Shown piece by piece: positions 1 to 8,681 of a DNA stretch of 64,000 bases; positions within the stretch are counted from its first letter, which is position 1, and each line of letters opens with the position of its first letter. The translations under genes were made by a program, and so were the position numbers. The stretch is from the NCBI RefSeq assembly GCF_013280595.1, contig NZ_JAAATY010000037.1, positions 24,248 through 88,247 on the forward strand. The letters run 5' to 3'. The notes beneath the pieces were generated by a model. That model ran no database searches. It was not told the origin of the DNA and worked only from the letters and a program-made list of their open reading frames with translations. This DNA is from Kibdelosporangium persicum (GTDB lineage Bacteria > Actinomycetota > Actinomycetes > Mycobacteriales > Pseudonocardiaceae).

Positions 1-176
1 CGACGGCTTCACCCTGGTCGGTGACGAACCGGACGATCCGTCGACGGGATCCAAGTTTCCGGTCCGGGTCGCCACATTCACGAAATGAACGTCGGCTGTC
101 GGCGCTTGCGTCCGGCTGTTCGATGGTTCCGGGTTCGTCGAACGGGTTTCTCGTCCCCTTACACAAGGAATGGGTT

Positions 177-2012
177 ATGCTCGTGAGATCGACTACCGCG
201 TTGAGTTTTGACGTGCTCGGGCCGGTGCGGGGCCACTACCGAGGACGGGCGATCGAACTGGGGCCGGCCAGGCAGAGTGCTCTGCTTGGCGTGATGTTGA
301 CTCGTCCCAATATGGCACTCTCGTCCGACGAGTTGTTGCACTGGGTGTGGGGCGACCAGGTGCCGAAAAGCACGCACAAGGTGATTCCGACCTACATCTA
401 CCGGCTACGTCAGGCGCTTCAGATGGCTGGTGACGAGGCGGTGATCGAGCGGGTCCGCAACGGCTATGCGCTGCGGATCGAGGCGGATGCCGTGGACGCC
501 GCGCGTTTTGCCCGGGCCACCGAGTCGATGAATGCGACCAGGATGATGTCGTCCGATGACCAGTACGGTCACGTGGCGAGTGTGCTGGAGATGTGGCGTG
601 GCGAACCGTTCGAAGGGCTGCCAGGTCCGGCGTTGGCCAGTGAACGCGCGAAGCTGCACGAAATGCGGCTGACACTACTGATGCGTCGAGCTGGTCTCGA
701 CATAGTCAGCGGCAACCACGCAGCGGCTGTGCTCGACCTGTTGGACCTGCAGGAACGAAACCCGATGCACGAACAAGTCGCTTGCTTGTTGATGACCGCC
801 CTGTACCAAAGCGGCAGGCAGGCCGAGTCACTCGCCGTCTACTCGAAGATCCGGCTCCGGCTGCTGCACGAACTGGGCAGCGAACCAGGTAGGGCACTGG
901 TCACGACGCATCGGGCTGTGCTGACCGGCGACCAGGATGCCCTCGACAGGATTTGTGGGTGTCCGATGACCGCGGCGCCTGGGAAGACCGTGACGGAGGT
1001 ACCGGTCCACACACCTCGTTGTGATCTGCCGGGTGAGGCCGGGCTGCTGCTGGGCAGGGATTTCGAACTGGCCGCGCTTGCCGGTGCGATCCGGGCGGGC
1101 CGGGGAAGTCGTCAGGTGATCGCCGTGGACGGCATGCCCGGGATCGGAAAAACCGCGTTCGCGCTGCGGCTGGCGCGTATGGTCGCCACCGACTATCCGG
1201 ACGGGCAGCTTTACGTGGATCTTCGCGGTCACAGCACACAGCAGCCACCGTTGTCCACTTCAGACGCTTTGTGGTCGTTGCTCGCAAGCGTGGGAGTGCC
1301 TCCTGCCCGACCCATTGGCGACGTCGAACAGGCGGCGGCGTTGCTGCGGGCGACGATCGCGGACCGTCGGCTGCTCATCCTGCTCGACGATGTGATCGGA
1401 ACGGACCAGATTCTGCCCTTGCTGCCAGGCGGAGCCGCATCGGCTGTGTTGGCCGTGAGCCGGAACAAGCTACTGGCCCTGCCGGCGACCCGCACTCTGT
1501 CGCTGTATCCCCTGGAACAGCAGGATTCACGAGCTTTGCTCGGCAGCCATATCGGACCGGAGAGGCTCGCCGCCGACGAAGAGGGGGTCACCCAGCTGGT
1601 CCAGGCGTGTGCGGGTCACCCGTTGGCGTTGGCCCTCGTTGGGGCGAGACTGCGGCACAGGCCGATGATCAGCGCGAGCACGTTGGCGCGACACCTGGTG
1701 AGCGCGCCCGATGGATTCCTCGGCTTACGAGCGGAATCGGCGAGCCTGCTCGCGAATCTCGAGCCGTCGCTGTCCCGGCTCGACGCGGAAGCGCACAAGG
1801 TACTGGGCGCATGCGCGGTGGCCGATCGGCTGAGCGCGACCCGGAACGTGCTCGCCTCCCGGCTGGACATGGGCGTCGGCGCAGTCGAGGCCTCTCTGGA
1901 CCAGCTTGTCGACCGCAACTTGCTGATGCAGGTGGGCACAGACCAGTTTCGGCTCCATCCGGTCGTCGCCGGGTGCGTGCGCGCGTTGCTTCCATCAGCG
2001 AACTCGCCCTGA
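177..2012 (+). CDS. SARP-family transcriptional activator with NB-ARC ATPase domain
   Basis: This is a pathway-type DNA-binding activator. From the chosen start (611 aa) it has an OmpR-like winged-helix domain in the first ~95 residues, a bacterial transcriptional activation domain to about residue 250, and an STAND/NB-ARC ATPase with P-loop GMPGIGKTA near residue 318 and a Walker B LLILLDDV. The open frame extends upstream to 21, but the ATG at 177 has an AAGGA at 165-169 and the similarity to SARPs starts there. It lacks the long TPR tail of AfsR. It lies immediately before a second SARP of the same architecture and faces the lasso-peptide operon, so it probably activates that operon. The family assignment is firm; the target is inferred from position only. 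Confidence 0.9.
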   Translation: MLVRSTTALSFDVLGPVRGHYRGRAIELGPARQSALLGVMLTRPNMALSSDELLHWVWGDQVPKSTHKVIPTYIYRLRQALQMAGDEAVIERVRNGYALRIEADAVDAARFARATESMNATRMMSSDDQYGHVASVLEMWRGEPFEGLPGPALASERAKLHEMRLTLLMRRAGLDIVSGNHAAAVLDLLDLQERNPMHEQVACLLMTALYQSGRQAESLAVYSKIRLRLLHELGSEPGRALVTTHRAVLTGDQDALDRICGCPMTAAPGKTVTEVPVHTPRCDLPGEAGLLLGRDFELAALAGAIRAGRGSRQVIAVDGMPGIGKTAFALRLARMVATDYPDGQLYVDLRGHSTQQPPLSTSDALWSLLASVGVPPARPIGDVEQAAALLRATIADRRLLILLDDVIGTDQILPLLPGGAASAVLAVSRNKLLALPATRTLSLYPLEQQDSRALLGSHIGPERLAADEEGVTQLVQACAGHPLALALVGARLRHRPMISASTLARHLVSAPDGFLGLRAESASLLANLEPSLSRLDAEAHKVLGACAVADRLSATRNVLASRLDMGVGAVEASLDQLVDRNLLMQVGTDQFRLHPVVAGCVRALLPSANSP

Positions 2013-2174
2013 CAGTGGCCGTCGAAAAGTGCATGCGCCACCACGTCGTGATGCCATGTGAAACCAGAGCAGACGCGGCGCTTGGCCTGACCGCTCGCCG
2101 CCGATGGTCACGGCGGCATTGTGGGGCTTCGGGACAACCATTGCGTCAACTCTGGCCGTGACTCGTGCTCGCCG

Positions 2175-2194
2175 GCCCGGCTTTCGTGCCGGGC
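2175..2194 (+). terminator. Hairpin between the two SARP genes
   Basis: A perfect 7-bp GC stem (GCCCGGC/GCCGGGC) with a 6-nt loop lies in the 235-bp gap between the two regulators. It may terminate or attenuate transcription of the first. There is no T-tract, as is usual in actinomycetes. Confidence 0.4.
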
Positions 2195-2247
2195 AGTGAA
2201 ATTCCGCTCGGTGTGGTGGTCGGAGTTCCGGCGTCGGAGGATTGTGA

Positions 2248-4038
2248 ATGACAGATGTGTTCATCGGGGTCCTTGGCGAGCTGCACGTGCGCGTCGGCGG
2301 CCGTGAAATGCGAATTGCCGGCAGGAAGCAGCAACTTCTGCTGACCGCGCTGGCGCTGAGCAGCGGTGCGGTCGTCACCGTCGAGGAGCTGATCGACCGG
2401 CTCTGGGACGACAACCCACCGCCGTCGGCACGGTCAACGCTACGGGGACACGTGAAGCGGCTAAGGCGGCTACTGCGCGTACCGGGCGGCCAGCCCGTTG
2501 TCGAAACCGCGAACGGCGGTTACCGGCTGCGGGTCGATCCTGAAGCCATTGACCTGTATCGCTTCCGCCGGCTCATCGGTCAAACCGATGCGCCGAAAGC
2601 CGTGCTGGCCGAGGCAATCGACCTGTGGCGCGGCCCCGCGCTGCACGGTCTCGGCCCGAGCCGGTGGGCCGAGCAGACAGCGTTGGGGCTCGAGGAAGAG
2701 TGGTTGCAGGCTATCGAACGGCTCAGTGACCTCGACATCGACACCGGGGCACCGGAACCGGCGACCGCGCGCCTTGGCCACCTGCTGGGTGATCACCCTT
2801 TTCGGGAGAGCTTGTGGTACCGGTTCATCCTTGCCCTGCACAGGGCTGGACGTGGCGCCGAGGCGCTGAACCGGTTCGACGAGATCCGGCGCCACTTGGC
2901 CGACCGTCTCGGCGTCGAACCGTCCGCTCCGCTGCGAGATCTGCACCAGGAGATTCTGGCCTCCACACAGGACAGGCAGACCTCGGTGAAACCCAGGCCC
3001 GGTCCCACCGAGTTCGTCGGCAGGAAGAAGGAGATCGCTCGCCTTGACGAGCTGTCCGAGCGCGCACGGATCATCGTTGTCGACGGGGGAGCAGGGGTGG
3101 GCAAGTCGGAGTTGGTGTCGCGTTGGGCAGACGTCGCGTCGGCACGTTTCGGCGACAAGGTCGTGCGGATCAATCTCCGTGGATTTCATCCCGAGCCTCC
3201 ACTGTCCACGAACGAGGCGCTCGTCGAACTACTGTGCGGACTCGGGGTGGCCGCTGACGATGTGCCAGCCGACGTCCCGGCCAGAACAGCGCTCCTGCGT
3301 GCCGAGCTGTCGCGGACCCGTACACTGGTCATATTGGACAACGCTTTGAACGGCCACCAGGTACGGCCACTGCTGGGCGGTTCTGAGAGCCTGACCATCA
3401 TCACCAGCCGCGGGCAACTACGCGGCCTCGTGGCCAGAGAAGGCGCCTGTCGGCTGACGGTATGCCCGCTTGATCTGAGCGAGAGCAGGCAACTCGTCAC
3501 AGCCCTCGTTGGCCGTCCAATGCGGACCGAAGAACTGGCCCTGGTTGATGAGCTCGCCGAGCTCTGCGCAGGGATGCCCCTGGCATTGCGGATCGCCATC
3601 GAGAAGTTGACACGGATACCTGAGATGAGCCTGGTCAGGCTGGTCGGCGAACTGTGTGACGTGAACGGCCGGCTGGATCTGCTGGAGACGGGGGACGACT
3701 GTACAACGAGTGTCCGTGCCGTGCTGAGCCGGTCACAGCGCCTGCTCTGCGCGAGCGAAGTGAACCTGCTGCACCGGCTTTCCTGCCTACGGAAGTCCGT
3801 TTTCGATGTCAACGATGTGATGTTGCTGGCCGATGTCCCGCCAAGAGAAGCGCGCGCGACGCTGAACAAGTTGGTATCGCTTGGTTTTCTCGAACAGCGA
3901 GGGTTGCAGACCTATCGGATGCATGCGCTGCAGCGTGCGGTGGCGCAGGAAACTCCCGGAACAGTGTCTGTCGACGGAGTGCAGCAACCCAGTCCCGCGA
4001 CTCGTCGTCCGCTCGCCTCAGTCCAGCTGGACCGCTGA
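2248..4038 (+). CDS. Second SARP-family activator with NB-ARC ATPase domain
   Basis: 596 aa with the same plan as the upstream regulator: winged-helix DNA-binding domain (residues ~1-90, beginning VLGELHVRVGGREMRIAGRK), activation domain to about 245, then an NB-ARC ATPase with P-loop GGAGVGKSEL near residue 280 and Walker B LVILDNAL. The ATG at 2248 has GGAGG about 8 nt upstream. Its last 21 bp overlap the 3' end of the ABC transporter gene on the opposite strand, so the regulator pair and the biosynthetic operon are tightly convergent. Tandem SARPs next to a lasso-peptide operon are unusual; control of that operon is an inference. Confidence 0.9.
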   Translation: MTDVFIGVLGELHVRVGGREMRIAGRKQQLLLTALALSSGAVVTVEELIDRLWDDNPPPSARSTLRGHVKRLRRLLRVPGGQPVVETANGGYRLRVDPEAIDLYRFRRLIGQTDAPKAVLAEAIDLWRGPALHGLGPSRWAEQTALGLEEEWLQAIERLSDLDIDTGAPEPATARLGHLLGDHPFRESLWYRFILALHRAGRGAEALNRFDEIRRHLADRLGVEPSAPLRDLHQEILASTQDRQTSVKPRPGPTEFVGRKKEIARLDELSERARIIVVDGGAGVGKSELVSRWADVASARFGDKVVRINLRGFHPEPPLSTNEALVELLCGLGVAADDVPADVPARTALLRAELSRTRTLVILDNALNGHQVRPLLGGSESLTIITSRGQLRGLVAREGACRLTVCPLDLSESRQLVTALVGRPMRTEELALVDELAELCAGMPLALRIAIEKLTRIPEMSLVRLVGELCDVNGRLDLLETGDDCTTSVRAVLSRSQRLLCASEVNLLHRLSCLRKSVFDVNDVMLLADVPPREARATLNKLVSLGFLEQRGLQTYRMHALQRAVAQETPGTVSVDGVQQPSPATRRPLASVQLDR

Positions 4039-5763
4039 GTTGTCGACGGCTTGCCAATGGCCAACCAGATTTGTGTATGTGGCAGAGCTCGTGCACAGCT
4101 GTGCGTGGGTGCCGACTTGCGGGCGAGCTCCGTCCAGTACGAGCACACGATCGGCGCGCAACGCGGACGTGATGCGGTGGGCGATCACGATCAGAGTGCC
4201 TTCACGGTCCGCCAACGCACTTTCGGCGATGGCCTCCACGCTGGGATCGAGGTGGCATGTGGCTTCGTCCAGGATGACAATCCGGGCGGGCGAAACGAAC
4301 ACCCGGGCCAGCACCAGCAGCTGTCGTTCTCCTGGCGAAAGCGCCCCGGGTCGCTCGATCCTCGCACCGAGCCCACCCAGGCGATCAACGAGTTCCTTCG
4401 CCCCCACAGCGGTCACGGCTGTCCACAAAGTGGCGTCGTCAACCGCGGTGTTCAGATACGCCAGGTTCTCGCGGACCGTGCCGGCACACACATAAGCTTC
4501 CTGTGGGACCAGCGCGACGTTTTCACGCAGCACCGATTCCGCGAGATCACCGAGTGGCCGTCCACCGATCCGGACGACGCCCGTCTCCGGTTCGCACAGC
4601 CCGGTCAGCAGGCCGGCCATCGTGGACTTGCCGATCCCGCTCGGACCGACGATCGCCAGGTGCTCACCTGCCGGGATCCTCAGGGTGAACCGGTCGAGAA
4701 TCGGACGGGAATGCTCGCCGTAGCGGAAGCTGATCCCCTCCATGTCCACGTCGGCACTGAGCCGCTCGACTGGTCCGCGGTTGTCTTCAGATGCCCGTGG
4801 AGGGCGCGTGTGGGCCGCCAGCCTGCCGAGCAACACCGACATCTCCAAGCCCAAGTTGCCGACAGCCTCGACGAGTGTGCGCACCGCCGGCTCGAGTCCG
4901 ACGACCAGGTAGGTGGCGGCACCCAGCAGTGCCCCCGCGGACATCAGACCGGACGAGACCAGCCACGGTGCGAGAATCAGCAGTGCCAGTAGCGGGATGC
5001 GCGCCGCCACGGCGAACGCGGCGATTCGGGCGGTTCCGGCGGTCGCCACTCGAGCGTCAGCTTCAGCGTTGGCGACGAACACCTGATCGAGCTCAGCGAC
5101 CGCACGATCACCGGCTGCGCAACTCAGCGCGTCGCGCAACCCTTCAACCGTGCGCCCAGCACGCCGGGCAAGGCGTTCCTCCACTACCAACGTGTATTCG
5201 TACCGCCTTCGCCACAGTCGGGACATGGGCACCAGCACGGCGGCGCCCAGCACCATACAAAGCACCGATAAGACGACGATCGCGGGCGCGAGCGAAGCCA
5301 GGCCGATCACGCACGCACCAACGCTGAACACGACGAGGCGAGCCACCATCAGCAGGCTCGCGCCGAGCTGGCGGACGGACTCTGCCTGCAGGACGAGCCG
5401 CGCGACTGTACTGGAGTCAGCCCGGTGAGGTCGTTCAACCGCCTCCTGTAGGGCGCTGCCAACCACCGCGCGCACTATGTCGTCCCGCAGGGATTCCACC
5501 ACGTGCCCGGTCGACGTGACGGCCTGCCTTCCCGCGAAAGCACCAACGACCAACGAAACCCCATAGCAGCCCAGCAACATCAGGCCGGTTCCTGGCGCGG
5601 AAACCATGAATCCACGGTCAAGCGCGGACGCGACCAGCCAGCCCGACAGCGAGATCGGCAGGACCTCAACGACCGACCACCCGGCCAGCACCAAGAGCTG
5701 CCGTCGATGTCTGCCGAGCACCGGCAGGACGAAAAGCCGCCAGCCACCTTTCGGGCTCAGCAT
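4018..5763 (-). CDS. ABC exporter (fused membrane and ATPase domains), lasso locus
   Basis: 581 aa half-transporter: an N-terminal six-helix membrane domain (to about residue 330) and a C-terminal ATPase with Walker A GPSGIGKST, signature LSPGERQLL, Walker B IVILDEAT and switch His in IVIAHR. Its ATG overlaps the stop of the preceding exporter gene by 7 nt, so the two are translationally coupled and probably form a heterodimer. Lasso-peptide loci commonly carry such an exporter (the D protein) for export and self-protection. It is the last gene of the leftward operon. Confidence 0.9.
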   Translation of the reverse strand: MLSPKGGWRLFVLPVLGRHRRQLLVLAGWSVVEVLPISLSGWLVASALDRGFMVSAPGTGLMLLGCYGVSLVVGAFAGRQAVTSTGHVVESLRDDIVRAVVGSALQEAVERPHRADSSTVARLVLQAESVRQLGASLLMVARLVVFSVGACVIGLASLAPAIVVLSVLCMVLGAAVLVPMSRLWRRRYEYTLVVEERLARRAGRTVEGLRDALSCAAGDRAVAELDQVFVANAEADARVATAGTARIAAFAVAARIPLLALLILAPWLVSSGLMSAGALLGAATYLVVGLEPAVRTLVEAVGNLGLEMSVLLGRLAAHTRPPRASEDNRGPVERLSADVDMEGISFRYGEHSRPILDRFTLRIPAGEHLAIVGPSGIGKSTMAGLLTGLCEPETGVVRIGGRPLGDLAESVLRENVALVPQEAYVCAGTVRENLAYLNTAVDDATLWTAVTAVGAKELVDRLGGLGARIERPGALSPGERQLLVLARVFVSPARIVILDEATCHLDPSVEAIAESALADREGTLIVIAHRITSALRADRVLVLDGARPQVGTHAQLCTSSATYTNLVGHWQAVDNSAVQLD

Positions 5764-7451
5764 GTGCTCTCCGCTGGCTCAGCACGGAACAACGCGCGGT
5801 AGTTCGGATCGGCGAGCAATTGGTGATGTGGTGCCACGGCGCGGGCCCGTCCGGCTTCCATCCAACACACGACGTCAGCTCGCGCGGCGACAGACATGCG
5901 ATGTGCGATCAGGATGCGGGTCGTATGACTCTTGCCGTGCGCCAGAGCGGCGGTGATCTCGGCCTCAGTAGCGGTGTCCACACTGGACATAGCATCGTCG
6001 AGGACGAGCACACGCACGTCACGGCAGAGTGCTCGGGCCAAGCCGAGCCGTTGCGTTTCGCCACCCGACAACCGCAGTGCCTCGACCTCGGTGTGTGCGC
6101 CTTCCGGTAAACGAGCCACGAACTCCGCCGCGGCCCCGGCCCGCAGCGCCGCGTCCACACGGCCCTCATCGGCCGGTCTGTCCGCGTATCCGACCGCCTC
6201 GGCGATGGTGGCCCCAAGCAGGACGGGGCGTTCGAAGCCGTATCCGAAGGCCGCGCGCAGGGACTTCGGCTTCACCTCGCACAAAGGAACTCCGTCCAGC
6301 AAGATCGTACCTTCGTCGGGCGGAATCAATCCACCCACGACGGCCGCCAGGGTGGACTTTCCCGATCCGGAGGAGCCTACGATCGCGATCGACGTTCCGG
6401 CGGCCACGTCGAGGTCAAGCCCGTTGACGATGTCCCGGTCGCCGGCCCGGACCCGGATTCCGCGCAACCGGAGCTCACCACGGCCTGGCGGCAGGTCAAG
6501 CCGGCCCGGAGGTGGCACGGGCAATGCCAGCAGTTCCGCGATCCGATCGGCGGAGCCCTTCGCGCGGGCGAGCCGTCCGATCGCCGCGACCTGGCGCAAC
6601 AAGCCCATCGCATAACCGAGATAGCCCACCACGGACAGCATCTCGCCGGGCGTGATGCGCTGACTCGTGACACCGAGCCCGGCTACTGCCAACGCGAGCA
6701 CTTGCGCGATCGGACCGAACAGTCCCAACTGCCAGCACGCGCGGCGTTGCATCGCCCAGAAGCCGGCACCCGCCGCTCGCAACCTGTCGAGCGGCTTCAG
6801 CACTCGGCCGAGTTCCCAGTCGAAGGTACCGGCGGCGCGGATGGTGCGTGCGCCACCCACCGCGTTCGTCAGACCGGCGACGAGTTCCTCGTGTGCTTGT
6901 TGGTAGTTCTTCGTGGTACCGGCCATTCGCGTGACCAGCCAGCGCATCAGCAGCCAGACCACCAACGCGGCTGCGACAGCCAACAGACCGATCGGGATGT
7001 CGATCAGGAACAACGCCACCACGGCGCCGATGGAGACGAGCAAGGAGGTCACCAGGGTGACCGCGACCGACGTAACCGTTGCGGCTTCCGTACTCGACTC
7101 CAAAAGCCGTGTCAACGCTCCCGCGTCGCCGATCCTGGATCTGGCCGAGATCCCGACGTCGAAGAGGTGCCGGAGCATCCTGCGCCGCAACGAAAGTGCG
7201 CCAGCGGCCTTGGCGCGGACGTCAGCGGCCTCACGCAGCATTTCCGCTGCCGTGGCGAGCAGTACAAGGGCACACACAGCGAGCACGGGCGCCGTTGACG
7301 TAGTCCCGCCCAGGGCGGCGTCGACGGCGAGTCCTATGGTCATCGGCAAGGCCAGCCGTACGGCAGCATCCACAAGGGCGACCGCGAACAACGACACAGC
7401 CCAGCGACCCGCCGCCCGGACCGCGCCGGCCAGCAGACGAATGCTTGACAC
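5757..7451 (-). CDS. ABC exporter (fused membrane and ATPase domains), lasso locus
   Basis: 564 aa from a GTG at 7451 (preceded by GGAG); the frame is open upstream to 7508 but that stretch crosses the hairpin at 7474-7506, so the internal GTG is preferred. It has an N-terminal membrane domain and an ATPase with Walker A GSSGSGKST, signature LSGGETQRL, Walker B VLVLDDAMSS and H-loop LIAHRM. It is coupled by overlap to the next exporter gene. It starts just after the hairpin that follows the precursor genes, consistent with lower expression than the precursors. Role as one half of the lasso-peptide exporter is inferred from context. Confidence 0.9.
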   Translation of the reverse strand: MSSIRLLAGAVRAAGRWAVSLFAVALVDAAVRLALPMTIGLAVDAALGGTTSTAPVLAVCALVLLATAAEMLREAADVRAKAAGALSLRRRMLRHLFDVGISARSRIGDAGALTRLLESSTEAATVTSVAVTLVTSLLVSIGAVVALFLIDIPIGLLAVAAALVVWLLMRWLVTRMAGTTKNYQQAHEELVAGLTNAVGGARTIRAAGTFDWELGRVLKPLDRLRAAGAGFWAMQRRACWQLGLFGPIAQVLALAVAGLGVTSQRITPGEMLSVVGYLGYAMGLLRQVAAIGRLARAKGSADRIAELLALPVPPPGRLDLPPGRGELRLRGIRVRAGDRDIVNGLDLDVAAGTSIAIVGSSGSGKSTLAAVVGGLIPPDEGTILLDGVPLCEVKPKSLRAAFGYGFERPVLLGATIAEAVGYADRPADEGRVDAALRAGAAAEFVARLPEGAHTEVEALRLSGGETQRLGLARALCRDVRVLVLDDAMSSVDTATEAEITAALAHGKSHTTRILIAHRMSVAARADVVCWMEAGRARAVAPHHQLLADPNYRALFRAEPAESTC

Positions 7452-7473
7452 CGCGACTCCCTGCGCACGATTG

Positions 7474-7506
7474 GTGTGGCCGGTGGCCACAGGCCACCGG
7501 CCACAC
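7474..7506 (-). terminator. 15-bp perfect hairpin between precursor A1 and the exporter genes
   Basis: A perfect 15-bp stem (GTGTGGCCGGTGGCC and its complement) with a 3-nt loop lies between the stop of precursor A1 and the exporter start. It is probably an attenuating terminator that keeps precursor transcripts abundant and transporter transcripts low, a common arrangement in RiPP operons. Confidence 0.65.
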
Positions 7507-7549
7507 AAGACAAGAGCGATGACGTCGTGCGGTCACACGACGACTGGGA

Positions 7550-7672
7550 TCACTCCCACGTGTCGTACAGCCACACGATCTCGTCGCCGTTGCGAACGCC
7601 GACCCTGCCGGTCTCTTCGGCGAAACCGCCCAGCTCGAACACGGCCGGAGGCTCGTAGTTCTCCTTGTTCAC
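7550..7672 (-). CDS. Lasso peptide precursor A1 (40 aa)
   Basis: A GTG-initiated 40-residue peptide with AAAGGAG 5 nt upstream. Residues 6-21 carry the class II lasso leader signature: Y6, P9, V11, G15, F17 and T21 (pattern YxxPxVxxxGxFxxxT). With the conserved Thr at -2, cleavage after G22 gives the core RVGVRNGDEIVWLYDTWE, in which D8 or E9 could close an 8- or 9-residue macrolactam on Arg1. If cleavage instead falls after T21, the core starts with Gly and the same Asp is residue 9. It sits between the B2 protease gene and the exporters in the same operon. The precursor call is firm; the cleavage site and ring acceptor are inference. Confidence 0.88.
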   Translation of the reverse strand: MNKENYEPPAVFELGGFAEETGRVGVRNGDEIVWLYDTWE

Positions 7673-7692
7673 CACATCTCCTTTCTCAAGGG

Positions 7693-7714
7693 GCGACCGG
7701 CGGACGCCGGTCGC
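7693..7714 (-). promoter_or_regulatory. Hairpin in the 5' leader of precursor A1
   Basis: A perfect 9-bp stem (GCGACCGGC/GCCGGTCGC) with a 4-nt loop lies just upstream of the Shine-Dalgarno site. The A2 leader has the same element with two mismatches (near 8046-8068). It may stabilise or process the precursor mRNA. Confidence 0.4.
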
Positions 7715-7904
7715 GCTCACCACTGCACATGGCTTTGGTGCCCACGTTCTTCCCCGGACATCGAGTGCCAGGGGCCGTTGTGAATCGGGGAATGAACTCG
7801 ATCGCCAACCGCTAGGTGGCGACGAATTCGGCGTGGCGTGGCCAGCGGCGCATCAGCCACAGTGGACGAACGTGGCGCGTCGTGCGGTCATACGACGATG
7901 GGGA

Positions 7905-8027
7905 TCACTCCCACGTGTCGAACATCCACACGTTCTCATCCCAGTTGCGAATGCCGTACCTGCCGGTTTCCTCGGCGAAACCGCCCAGCTCGAACACGGC
8001 CGGAGGTTCGTAGATCTCCTTGTTCAC
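7905..8027 (-). CDS. Lasso peptide precursor A2 (40 aa)
   Basis: Paralogue of A1 with the same GTG start, the same AAAGGAG site and a leader differing at one residue (Ile5 for Asn5). Y6, P9, V11, G15, F17 and T21 are kept. The predicted core is RYGIRNWDENVWMFDTWE: Arg1, Gly3, Arg5-Asn6, Asp8-Glu9, Val11-Trp12 and the Asp-Thr-Trp-Glu tail are shared with A1, whereas ring position 7 (Trp for Gly) and positions 2, 4, 10, 13 and 14 differ. Conservation of the Asp-Glu pair at 8-9 and the acidic tail indicates selection on structure. It is the first precursor downstream of B2 in the operon. Confidence 0.88.
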   Translation of the reverse strand: MNKEIYEPPAVFELGGFAEETGRYGIRNWDENVWMFDTWE

Positions 8028-8150
8028 CACATCTCCTTTCTCAAGGGCAACCGACGGACGCCGGTCGCGCTCACCACGGCATGTGGTTTCGATGCCGCGT
8101 GCCTTCGCCGGTCCGATGCGAACCGGAAATGAGGCCGGTCGCCGACCACG

Positions 8151-8272
8151 AGGTCGTGTTTCGAATGTCCCGGTCGATGAGAGTCTGCCCCGGCCGGAGG
8201 CCGGAGTCGGCTCGGTGGCGCCAGGGGCCGCATCCGGCCCGGCTATCGCGATCGGGCATTAGAACACGACCT
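8151..8272. mobile_element. MITE-like element, short copy
   Basis: A 122-bp element bounded by imperfect terminal inverted repeats starting AGGTCGTGTT. Its reverse complement matches the 188-bp element at 59531-59718 almost throughout but lacks about 66 bp of the interior, with a short repeat (CACCG) at the deletion point. It encodes no transposase. Its right end (ACGACCT) overlaps the TAG stop codon of the lasso protease gene at 8271-8273, and it separates that gene from precursor A2. Confidence 0.8.
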
Positions 8273-8681
8273 AAGCGGCGACTTCAGTCAGTTTGATGTA
8301 GACGGTTTGGTCGGCGAACTCGCCGACCATCATTCCGTCAGCCTCCACCCAGGCGTGGGCCGTGAACGGGGGAGCAGCAAGAACTCCGACGCACCAAGCA
8401 GCCCAACTGCCACGCAGCCTGCACAGCAGCACAGTCGCCAGCGACCGCGGCAGGCATGCGTTGCCTCCGCAGCACCGTGTGCTGACGACAAGCACCGAGT
8501 TGCGGGCCGCTCTGGCCTCCTCGAACGTAGCCGGGCGGCAGTTCGCGCTCAGCTTCCTGAGCACATGCGCGATCTTCTTGGGACTCCGCTTCGCGAGCAG
8601 TCTCGCGACCCCCACGACGGCACGGACCAGCACTTGGTCGGCGACGGAGACTTTCGCGTCAGCATCCGGAAGAATCGGCAT
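8271..8681 (-). CDS. Lasso peptide leader protease B2 (transglutaminase-like)
   Basis: 136 aa cysteine protease of the lasso B2 family, which removes the leader before cyclisation. The sequence shows the family's catalytic Cys in ACLPRS (Cys76), His in TAHAWVE (His109) and an acidic residue in the following EADG (Asp115). Its ATG shares the A of the B1 stop codon (TGATG), so the two halves of the split B protein are translationally coupled. The stop codon coincides with the end of the MITE-like element at 8151-8272; the length is normal for the family, so the gene is probably intact. Confidence 0.92.
   Translation of the reverse strand: MPILPDADAKVSVADQVLVRAVVGVARLLAKRSPKKIAHVLRKLSANCRPATFEEARAARNSVLVVSTRCCGGNACLPRSLATVLLCRLRGSWAAWCVGVLAAPPFTAHAWVEADGMMVGEFADQTVYIKLTEVAA

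Larger units (their letters stand above)
7524..8097. repeat. Tandem duplication carrying the two lasso precursor genes
   Basis: Two copies of about 220 bp (7524-7743 and 7879-8097) align at a constant offset of 355 bp (354 after a one-base gap). Each contains the 5' leader, Shine-Dalgarno site, precursor gene and ~25 bp beyond the stop. The leader-peptide part is almost identical; differences concentrate in the core. This is gene duplication followed by divergence of the product. Confidence 0.9.

Noticed and set aside
7481..8296. Rightward open frames covering the lasso precursor region.
   Set aside because: They have no ribosome sites and their repeated protein sequence only mirrors the antisense of the precursor duplication; the leftward 40-residue peptides carry the leader motif.
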